A DNA stretch of 17,435 nucleotides from Ichthyophonus hoferi (taxonomy: Eukaryota; Opisthokonta; Ichthyosporea; Ichthyophonida; Ichthyophonidae): assembly GCA_002751075.1 (NCBI GenBank), contig NAOQ01000150.1, forward strand, positions 120,124 to 137,558, in the 5' to 3' direction. Below the pieces are notes generated by a model. It saw only the letters and a list, made by a program, of their open reading frames with translations. It searched no databases and had not been told where the DNA came from. A program made the translations under genes and the position numbers. This document shows positions 1 to 8,694 of the stretch, one piece after another (position 1 is the first letter of the stretch; the number at the start of each line of letters is the position of its first letter).

Positions 1-2639
1 TGCCATAGCTGCCAGCCTATTCATTCCAGCTGACGCTCCACCAATAAGAGGGGTCATAACAAAAGTGCACATAAGGCCGAGTTTCCATTGGAACACAATG
101 CCAATCAAAAATCCAGATATAGCCATGCCAATGGCCATTAAACTATTAGAAAAGGTCGTTCCCAGGGCACTTTCTATCTTAGCAAGATCCCTGGGACGAG
201 AGGTAATTGGTTGGTATTTATATAGACATGTTTTTATTGCTTGATAAAGAATAAAAGAGGAGAGACGTATATGTTTGTATGCGGGTCTACATATAATAAT
301 AATAAAGAAAGGAATAATAATAGTAATAATAATAATGACATACCCTATATATACATCATGATACACTTTAGCATAACTTACAGAAAAACCAAAAACACTA
401 AAAATCATTAAAACATATGCTATAATTTAACCTACACAGCCATGGATGAAGAGAACTCCGTAGGACTATGAACATCAAAGAATGACATATCTTGGCTAAT
501 CAGGCTTTGGAAAAACAATATTCTTACTCTATTACCGATCCTTCTTGATAGCGTCTGGATTAGCATTTTCTATAAAACATTGGTAGGTTAGATATGGTGC
601 TGACTCTTACATGTATGATTTGGTTGCTCAGAATATTAATAAAAATATATGAGCATATATATGTAGAAACAGAGGGAAAAGGAAGGCGAAGAGAGAGAAA
701 GATAAGGAGTGTTATAAAATTGGTATGTGTAGATTTGTATTTACTGCATATGTACACTATAACCTATTATATATATATATATACCTACCTGTAAGAATGC
801 AACAAACAGTCCAGCGACTCCTAGATAAATCAAAGTCATTGACGTCTCATTGACGCCAAGTTTCAAATCCAGCATCTGTGTTTTCACTATAGATTTTAAT
901 TAGCCAATGGTGTACTATACTTATTATCTGATGAATTTATGGGATACTTATGAGTAGTTGGTCATAGATCAATATTAGAATACCAATTGGCAAACTTGGA
1001 TTAATTAATTATCTTCGTTAAAGTGGTGCCAATTCTCAACCAATGACTAATAGGGGGGTTTGTTTTTGTATAAAAATCTATGTATAATGCTTAATATAGT
1101 ATAGATATACAATGTTAATCCATTATGTACAATGCACATGTATGTATGTATGTATTTATGTATGCATATACAATTAGTAATCTACCTCTATAATTCCATT
1201 TTACTTTAGAACACCAGGTTATACATTCTTCTTCACTAATCACATACTATATATTAATACTATTTCCAAGGCATAATAACATAATAACATATACATATAG
1301 CAAACCTACCTATATCTAAAATGCTAGTTAATTCTTTAAGGGCTGCAAGAGCATTTGCAATTTGTAAACGACCAGCAGCTGTAAGCATTAATTTTATAAT
1401 ATCTTTAACAGATGACACTTTTGCGAGGACATCCAGAATTGATTCTGTTTGGAAAAGGCATCAAGTGTTAGGAAAATGCTATTTGTTTTTTTCGTTTTGC
1501 CTGGGACTGAAATGCAATATCAAAACGATTGACTTTACCGTATTATTTGCAAATTTTATTTAATTAATTTAATTATATCCTCAATTGACCTATATACCAT
1601 TAGTGTTAAATTTAATTAAATATACATATTCATAGCACAAAGCAAATAACATACTGTAGGTATGTGTGTTTTTCGCTCTTCTTTGGTCTGAAATCCTATA
1701 ATAATACAATGATTAACATTATTACCTTTTGTAAATTATTAACTTTACTATATCTTTAAGTAAACTATAAGCAATTGACGTTAAAGTCAAATAAATATAC
1801 ATATACATATCCAAGATATGTTAATGAAGTACATATAAAGCATTGATTGATTATATTGCTATTTACATTGTATGCTGGTCCTGTTAATTAATCTCTTGTT
1901 ATTAGCAAGCATATCATATATATAGCCACAGCCTATCATACAACCAGCACATCCCATACATGATTGTATAGGTATAAATATACATATATCTATTTTAAAA
2001 TAAAATAAAAAATAAAAATAAACTATAGTTAGTAATACATATTGCAACAACAACTATAGAAGATAAGCCATATATGTGATACTAAAATATATTAAAATAT
2101 AAATTACAAATCAAACACCTCAATGCATCAATACATCAATACTTACGAAACAGAGCAGGAATCTGTTCTGGATTGACACTCTTAATCAACTCTCCAACCT
2201 GGTTTAACAACACGCCAAACATAATAGTAAAGCAAGGATATAAGGCACCATTGATTAAAGCCATAAAACCCCCAATAACTAGGCCTAATTTCTCTCCTGG
2301 TGTAGCAAAACGAACCAGTTCGTGAGTACGAACAAAGAATTTCTCTGTTGTATTATTAGATTTTCTTTTTTTTTCTCCATTCTCATCAAGAAGATACCCT
2401 GTAGTTATTTCAGATTCGCTGTGTTTGAGCGGAAAGATATTTTCTTTTTTGTCATCCAAAAAGCCAATAATAGAATGCTTAATCTCTGTAGCCTCTAGAG
2501 AGTCATCTATAGCAGTCTGGCCGATCTCTTCGGTTTGTTTATGTTTTGAACAGATAGGTTCTAAAGACACAGCTGAGACTGCAGACACATTGTAGTCTGT
2601 GCTGGGGTAGAGCAACGTAGTACTGCGGTCATCCCTCAT
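1..2639 (-). CDS. ABCB/MDR-type ABC transporter, 5' portion (five exons, partial)
   Basis: Exons read on the minus strand: 2639-2147, 1444-1310, 886-789, 569-436 and 190-1, with the gene continuing off the left edge. All four junctions are GT-AG and phases agree (1, 1, 0, 2), giving 350 codons with no stop. Residues 1-115 are a hydrophilic cytosolic extension, followed by an elbow (VRFATPGEKLGLVIGGF) and TM1 (about 119-142). A long extracellular loop contains a glycosylation sequon, NET at 222. TM2 includes TLIYLGVAGLFVAFLQ, and the intracellular coupling region includes QDMSFFDV and DLAKIESALG. TM3 and TM4 surround FQWKLGLMCTF. The layout and the QDxxFFD and WKL signatures match the first transmembrane domain of P-glycoprotein-like exporters, which pump lipids, peptides or drugs out using ATP. 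Walker motifs would lie outside the window, so full- versus half-size and substrate cannot be told. The ATG at 2639 is the first in the open frame. Introns are 702, 423, 219 and 245 bp and I see no other genes in them. Confidence 0.9.
292..336. repeat. AAT/TAA trinucleotide-rich microsatellite in ABC intron 4
   Basis: An imperfect run of ATA/AAT triplets, interrupted by aaagaaagg, lies inside the 245-bp intron between exons 4 and 5 of the ABC transporter gene. It is simple-sequence DNA with no coding potential. Confidence 0.8.
768..783. repeat. (TA)8 tract abutting the 5' splice site of ABC exon 3
   Basis: On the minus strand the donor GTAGGT is followed directly by a run of alternating AT. 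The dinucleotide tract therefore starts within the first six bases of the intron. Confidence 0.75.
1139..1167. repeat. TATG microsatellite in ABC intron 2
   Basis: Imperfect tetranucleotide repeats of the TATG/TGTA type sit in the 423-bp intron between the cassette exon and exon 3 of the ABC transporter gene. The same tetramer recurs at the right edge of the window. Confidence 0.75.
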
Positions 2640-3720
2640 GGTGACCGTGGCTGCTGGGTGTTAAAGGTAATATACTAACAGGTTAGTATGTTATTATGTC
2701 ATTGTATTAGTAAAGTAGTAATAAACCCGGTAGAAAAATAAAAGAGACCAATTTGGAAACTAAAGGATATATGTAATCTAACACAAATAATGTGCATATA
2801 TGTATATGTAAGTAAGTCAAGAACTAAATAATAAAATTGTAGGTAGGAGAAGCTGAAAAAAAAATTCAATTTAATAAATGGCTAATTTTAGTTGTACTTG
2901 CATCTATTCTTTGTTTATATTTATATTTTTCTGTATGCCACATACATGCCTAATATCTGTATGCTTATATATATATGTATTTCATGACATGGGGAAAAAT
3001 TACACTTATTTATCGTCTATAGAATGTGGCTGTGTATATACAGAAAAGAGAAATTATATATGTGTACAAAAGGGTATGTATGTAGATGTACATTTTTATA
3101 TAATATGGTTGACTTAAAAAGGCATACTTGTATTGCACAGGAGTTTGCAATGCTTGCCCAGCAAATATAAGTTGGTGTCCGGTCAGCTGCGGATAAGAAT
3201 CTGTTTAGCCCTCAACTTTGACTAAAACCACTACGTCTACATGTAAAATTGTAATAAGAGGATTTAAATAAATAGAATGGTTGTTATATATTGGTTGTTT
3301 ATTATTAAATTAACATGCATCTAGTAAAGCTATTTTACCTGTATATGTGTAGTAAAATTGATTTCTAGTGCGATATGATGAATAGATAAATGTTTCAAAT
3401 AGGAAATATTATGAAATAAAAATTGTCGCACACACACAAAAAAAAAAAATACTTATATGTGAAGCAAATGAAACCCAATGGTGTAAGATGTGGATTATAT
3501 GTACATTTCATTCAATGAGGATATAGGAAAGTTACTTAATTGCTCGAAAGTTCAACTTATCGTACGATTGCCTTGAGGTATAAAAATTTAGAAAATAAAT
3601 GATACAATTGGAAAGCACATAATAAATAAAGTTAACATCTCCTATAATATATTCTTGAATTGCCATTTTTGAATTAATTTATTCGCCTCTATGTTTTTAC
3701 TATTGTAATGTTTTGTGGCA
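2640..3720. other. Intergenic region upstream of the ABC transporter gene
   Basis: About 1.1 kb of AT-rich DNA that should contain the 5' UTR and promoter of the minus-strand ABC gene. No clear TATA box or initiator can be assigned. An 80-codon plus-strand frame at 2878-3117 is Cys- and Tyr-rich only because of TATATG-type repeats, and I do not call it a gene. A less AT-rich patch at about 3140-3220 reads as a short protein-like stretch on the minus strand (with FAGQALQTPVQYKYAF) but has no start, splice context or recognised family. A CA/poly-A run lies at about 3429-3450. Confidence 0.5.
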
Positions 3721-3816
3721 TTATATTTTATGCAAAATGGAATAATATTCTCTGGCTTTTCTGGGTATTGCACCAGTAAATGCCAGCTCAATCTCTGTAA
3801 GCGAATCCACCAATAG
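3721..3816 (-). pseudogene. Protein-like terminal-exon relic, unidentified
   Basis: On the minus strand an ATATAG acceptor-like site is followed by 31 open codons ending in TAA, including EIELAFTGAIPRKAREYY. The mixed charged and hydrophobic composition differs from the surrounding AT noise and looks like the last exon of a gene or the tail of a transposon protein. No upstream exon could be joined with confidence and the family is not recognised. It could be chance. Confidence 0.2.
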
Positions 3817-4370
3817 CTATATGAATGACATGTAGATGGCGCTGAAATGGATAGTTCTTATTATTGGTATAGCTTCCACCAATAAATATTTGAAAGAGTT
3901 TTTATTGGTACATGTTGGAATGGTAACATGATCTCTTGAGTACAATAGCCAAATAGCTCCATAAATTGACTTCGCAACCAATAAATTTGTATATATGTAA
4001 AAATATAAAGATAGATAATCAACTCATTGACCAAGTAGTAAAAATAAAAAAATAATAGAAACAGTGAAAGGCATGTTAATTACTATCCAAGCTAGCTTCC
4101 AAATCACTGGAAGTAATACTGCTGCATGAATCGTTTACAAGATTATGTCACACCCAATTACCAATGGATGAAAAATATTTGAACTAAGATCCCTGGTATT
4201 ATAGTATATATCAAAAGATCACATAGAACTTGCCATATTACTTATTTTGGCATGCCTAGATTTGTTAACAAATGTTTTTAACGATCACTGAGTAGAATGG
4301 CCTACATACTCCATTGATACCATTGGTGTTTCCCGTGCCTAAAAGTTGTCGCTAAGTTAATATCCTACTA

Positions 4371-4457
4371 GTTCTCGGGTGCAAAATTGTTGAAATGTGG
4401 GCGGCTTTTGATACAGAATCTGTCTTTGACCTGACCTAGAAATTTCTCAATGGGCTC
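4371..4457 (-). mobile_element. Possible IS630/Tc1-mariner transposase C-terminal relic
   Basis: A 29-codon minus-strand stretch begins EPIEKFLGQVKDRF. In Tc1/mariner and IS630 DDE transposases the third catalytic acidic residue lies in a (N)PIExFWxxVK motif. Here PIE, F and VK are kept but the usual W is L. The frame closes on both sides, so at most this is a decayed fragment of a plain DNA transposon. No terminal inverted repeats or TA target duplication could be identified. The match is short and could be fortuitous. Confidence 0.25.
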
Positions 4458-5510
4458 GTAAATTTAGAACAATAAGAAAACTGTCTACGTTTTTTTGGCA
4501 TAATGATAGGCCAAGTTAAAGAAACAAAACAAAATCCGTATTTATTAGTGCTCTAGACATGCCCAATAAAAGTTGATATTAATAGCTACATGGTACGGCT
4601 AGGTCCTATAGATGGAGTATAAGAACTTATTGCTTACTTCTTTTGAATTGGTCCATTTTATCATTATATACCAAGTAACATCAAATTATATTTTTTTCTA
4701 CTTTATCATAAACCAGTACGGATAGCATAAAATAATTAATGACTAATCGCAAAATGTGCTTAATCACAATTCAATTTTTATTGTTTGCTCAAAAAAATCC
4801 CCAAAATAGGCCCCTATAACTTTAAAAATAATAATTAAATATGCTTTTAAACTGTTAAAGAATATATAGTTAAGAGATATTGACAGCAGGGGCATACCAT
4901 AGTCGCAAAAGTACGTTACAAATATCTATTCGGAAATCAATTTTGGCAAAGATTATCTTTAAACCTTGATGATACATATTGCCGGTACTTTAGCTATATC
5001 GACGAGAGTGAAATAAATTTTCGGACTTGTTGGTTATTAATGAACTGATATTTTTTCAAAACATTGTTAGCTATATAAGCAATCTTGATAGTGTTTCTTA
5101 TTGGCTAATATTGAACTTCTCATTGGTGGTTTTTAATAAATATTAACTAGTTGTATGATTGGAATTTTTAAAATGCCATTATACTACTTTCTTAAAAAGA
5201 ATGCAATGCAATTAAACAATGGAAAACTCCGAGTTCTTAATAAGGAAAGTATTGCACATTGCACATGTGCTTTTCTAATAATTTTGAAGATGCCGAGACC
5301 TCTGTACTCAGCAGATTCGTCGGGGAATCTTATTATTGATACTCAGATATAATCTTATCGAAAAATGAAATCATAGTATCTTGATAAAAGAGACTCTTTC
5401 CTGTCTTTATTACTAGAAGGATTGTTTCTAGTTAATTAGAACTACAACGTAGCTAATAAAAGTTATATAAAAAAAGCAACAAAATCGAACTAAAATAATT
5501 CTAGATTTCA
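4458..5510. other. Intergenic AT-rich stretch without a recognisable gene
   Basis: Mostly AT-rich sequence. A 65-codon plus-strand frame at 5155-5352 has no recognisable domain and no splice support. A short imperfect inverted pair (GCCCCT near 4811 and AGGGGC near 4888) is too small to define an element. I see nothing else in this stretch. Confidence 0.5.
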
Positions 5511-5851
5511 TACCTTAAAGCGCAGTGCTCCCATAAGTCATGGTATTCACTCGGATATTCAGTCTATCGCTACCTTAACTTATAAATATACAGTATCTTA
5601 CTGTCATTCTGATTGAAAACTATCTTAAACTACCTAAACACGGATGTACTTTATGCACTTCAAGGTAATGTATTGCAGTTCAACACGTACTTACAGCTAA
5701 TTATGTCTAATTTTTTAACCAGGGTAATGAAGCTGTAACATATCTTCAAGCACGAGAATTAATAAATTTAGTTATTTGACGGACCTCAACAAATAGTCAA
5801 CTGTGGATTGTTGCTAAAGATATGGTAGTGTTGCCGGCGTGGAAAAAATAA
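5511..5851 (+). pseudogene. Interrupted protein-like region, unidentified gene relic
   Basis: Three successive plus-strand stretches in different registers read like protein: about 5502-5615 (with RFHTLKRSAPISHGIHSD), about 5623-5737 (with NTDVLYALQGNVLQFNTYLQ) and 5723-5851 (with NEAVTYLQARELINLV, then QLWIVAKDMVVLPAWKK before TAA). They have fewer AT-only codons than the flanks. The changes of register and an internal stop mean it is either a decayed gene or a gene with introns I cannot place. The family is not recognised. The minus strand of the same DNA is partly open, so the strand is also uncertain. Confidence 0.25.
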
Positions 5852-7050
5852 ATATATTTAAATAATCTTGTATTAAAAATGCACGCCCTGATATATTATG
5901 GTTATATATATTTATGTTTAATTAAACTAAGAAAAAAAAATGTGTTTGTTTTTTGTGTTTCCTAAGTTAAAATAACATAACATAATGATTTATAAACTTT
6001 ACTATCACCAATGTCTCTTTAAGTTGTGCAAATGTGGTTCTATCCAAGCATGTTCATACAAAAATAAAATATAAATAAAATTTAGTTAGTTATGGCTATA
6101 ATTTAAATTAATAGTAGTTTAAGGTCTATATATGTCTTATTTCTGCTTGTGTACAACTCCCTTGTATAACATATTTGAAGGAAAGGAATTACATTCTCTG
6201 TGATTACTTATGATCTTTTCTATAATATGCCTATACGTTTACTACACATGACTTGTTAAAACATGTGTTATCAATTTCATGCAGCTTAAAGAGATAATTC
6301 CCGGTGTCATCAAGCCTACTTTATTATTATGACTTTAATTTATTTTTGTTTATGTACTTATATTATGTTACAAAATGTTATAAGATCGTTAACTCCGAAT
6401 GAACATATAATATAGTTCAAATCAATTTGCTAATACATGTGTGCAAGCGCTTAGATTAATGAATTGGCTAATGAGCCATTCAAGTACACTGCTGTAGTAT
6501 AAGATTATCGAGATAGGATAAGATATTCCTAATGGGTCTCTGTTATCTTTCATGAATTGCATTAATCATTAAGAATGTTCATGAACGGTCTCATTTAGAT
6601 TACTGAGCACAACTTTATGGTGTTAACCAAAAAATAACACCCGCTGTAAAATGTTGTTTTAAAGAAAACAAAAAATAATAAAAAAGGTCCTGGCCACTCA
6701 CACATGCTGCCCCCGGCACACCCGGGTATACACGGCAATCCTGCATGCCTGTGTACATGTACACTGCCGTTATAGTCAAATACGAATACGTTTGTGACAC
6801 ACCAAACTTTGCATTAATTTATTATTTGTTAAGCAATATCATAATGCATATGTATAGTCCTATTATTCAACACTCAATTGGCGACCCCGAAGCCTGTGGA
6901 CAAGTCGCTAGAACTACCACAGATTGCTATATAAAATATATGAGAGGCTTCTCATTGGACTAGATATAATCATTTAGATGAGTGAATTGCTTTCCATAGG
7001 GCTGGCTATACAAATACGTCACACATACACACCATGTACCCGTACCTTGG
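5852..7050. other. Intergenic region with a local GC-rich patch
   Basis: Low-complexity AT-rich DNA except for about 6687-6771, where CCCCCGGCACACCCGGG and flanking CG-containing words stand out. Overlapping short frames on both strands across this patch (61 and 72 codons) show no recognisable domain. No tRNA or other RNA gene could be identified. Confidence 0.5.
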
Positions 7051-7413
7051 TTACGTATACACTTGCTCACGCGGACATAACCAGAACTTTAGAGGGCTGA
7101 TGTTGAGTTTTTCTTTCATATATATATATCTATCTACCTTTTCCCCAATGCTAATCAAAACTACGCACCCATCTATATATGTTTGTGCATACGTACACAT
7201 ACATCTATGTCTGTGAACTGCCACAAAATTCAAAACCAGATTATGGATAACAGACGAAACGCAAAAAAAAAGAAAGCAATATATTATCTTTCCAGATATT
7301 GTCCTGTACACCATTCCAATAAGAGCATAGATGAATCTTGATTCAGCAAGCGGGATTTTCCATTCCTTCTCAAAGGGTAAATGGTTTGACCCTTGCGTAA
7401 TTACTCTTTTTCT
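7051..7413 (-). pseudogene. Open frame with a protein-like first third, unidentified
   Basis: The minus-strand frame is open for 120 codons and then meets a stop. Its first 40 or so codons (7413-7280) read like a real protein, including PFEKEWKIPLAESRFIYALI. The remainder turns into Ile/Tyr/Cys-rich low complexity driven by TATA and CATA repeats. An ATG occurs inside the frame at 7314. It may be a relic exon. No family is recognised and no neighbouring exon could be joined. Confidence 0.2.
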
Positions 7414-8104
7414 TTAGGGCATTGCCAGAAATGCCAACTAGTCATTCTACAGTATTTTGGTTTTCTATTTATTCCCTATCCTAATTTTGCTTGTACAGAC
7501 TAGTCCAGAAAGCATTTCACTAACTTAATAACTAGAAAGTATAATTTGTCAGTGCAACGTATTTGAAAATAGCCTTAACGTTAAAATATATTGCACTAAA
7601 ATGATACAATTACAGTAACACTGAAGATCAAATTGATCAAAAAAAAATTGATCACAATAGTTTCTGAAATACATGCTCATATTTTACCTACCATCCTGTA
7701 TAATCAAATCTACAGCTAGTGGCTTAAAAGGCTAACCAATCATCTGTTAAGTGTAGATTACGTCCTAACTGGCGTGATCGGCTAAAACAATGGATCTTCT
7801 TTATCTTTAACCTAGCTTAGAAGTTAAAAATAAACTATCTTTTGATTGAGATATTTATTTAGCGCAATAGAAGAATGTCGTCATTTATTTAGGGGTATTG
7901 TGAATACAATGATATTATAACCACAACCATATTTAAGACTATGGCATGACACTCGCAATATGAACAGGATCAAAATACCAATCAACGGTGGATCATGTAG
8001 AAGAATTAAGTATGACTATCAAGGTGATAGAGAAGTCCCAACACTAGTATTATTGAACTATAAACTCCTTAAAAATGAGCTGGTTTAAACTCTAAAAGGT
8101 ACTA
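7414..8104. other. Intergenic AT-rich stretch without a recognisable gene
   Basis: No frame of useful length, no RNA gene and no clear repeat can be supported here. Short words with higher GC (about 7705-7800) may be remains of older sequence, but they give no continuous reading frame. Confidence 0.5.
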
Positions 8105-8383
8105 TTACAGCCAAATATAATCCCATCTACATATAATTTGCTTCAATATGGTGAGTAATATGCCAATTTTATAGAGTTTGACAAAATATATGTCTACTTT
8201 CATTGCGGAATGATTTCTTGGTTCAATACATTCCAATATATATAAATCGTATTTCGCATTTGTATATTGTATTGCATTAATGACAGCACAGGAATCACTG
8301 TATTCTCTTGCTAAAATACTCAGTAATGTCCCGTCTGCTATATTACAAGGTTTATGCGCAGCACAAAACAACTTGACATCCAT
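8105..8383 (-). CDS. Small ORF or relic exon of unknown function (92 codons)
   Basis: An ATG-to-TAA frame on the minus strand lies about 310 bp past the BRX1 stop and in the same orientation. The composition is balanced and protein-like, including KYDLYILECIEPRNHSAM followed by FVKLYKIGILLTILKQII, with four of its cysteines in the first 50 residues plus two further on. The FVKL segment faintly recalls a multi-copy protein family of Mucoromycota genomes, but this is from memory and unproven. A TTTATTAG acceptor-like word just upstream of the ATG means it could be an internal or terminal exon rather than a complete gene. It has no signal peptide and no known catalytic motif. It may equally be a decayed copy of a repeated gene. 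Confidence 0.3.
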   Translation of the reverse strand: MDVKLFCAAHKPCNIADGTLLSILAREYSDSCAVINAIQYTNAKYDLYILECIEPRNHSAMKVDIYFVKLYKIGILLTILKQIICRWDYIWL

Positions 8384-8694
8384 GCACTAATAAACAATAT
8401 CAATACTGCTTAGAAACTATGATATGTGAACTATGCATGATTGTGCAGCTTAATAATAAAACCACTAGGGAAAATCTATATGAAAGAAGAAGGGAATGAT
8501 AAGTTGTGCATAGCCGAATTTATATAAAATTAGAACAATCAGATTTGCAAATGAACAGTCAACTGAAACAATAACAAGACCAAATAAGTACAATTATGGT
8601 AAGGAAAATGTAAACGGCCTTGCACGGTTTAGCTTTCTACGCTTGCATGATATCTGCCTGGAGGTCAAAGCTCGCTACTGTGGTAATCAATCAA
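8384..8694. other. BRX1 3' flank, probable 3' UTR and terminator region
   Basis: About 310 bp directly downstream of the BRX1 stop on the minus strand. It should contain the 3' UTR and polyadenylation site. No exact AATAAA was found on that strand close to the stop, so the mRNA end cannot be placed. A plus-strand frame overlapping the BRX1 last exon is a shadow of it. Confidence 0.5.

Noticed and set aside
541-569. Alternative register at the start of ABC exon 4 reading ENANPDAIKKDR before a GTAATA
   Set aside because: The other register continues into the conserved FFQSL...FFDV block and matches the phases on both sides; the alternative would need an impossibly short intron.
1321-1563. Plus-strand 80-codon frame starting at 1321
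   Set aside because: It is the antisense shadow of the ABC cassette exon.
1859-2053. Minus-strand 64-codon hydrophobic frame inside ABC intron 1
   Set aside because: It is AT-driven low complexity within an intron and the transporter reads correctly without it.
2878-3117. Plus-strand 79-codon frame that looks like a small Cys-rich secreted protein
   Set aside because: Its Cys, Tyr and Ile content comes from TATATG/TGTATG repeats; there is no family signature, and similar frames occur across all the repeat-rich introns here.
6868-6890. AATTGGCGACCCCGAAG, which resembles an LTR/primer-binding-site junction of a retroelement
   Set aside because: No second terminal repeat, polypurine tract or internal coding remnant was seen nearby; the likeness rests on a dozen bases.
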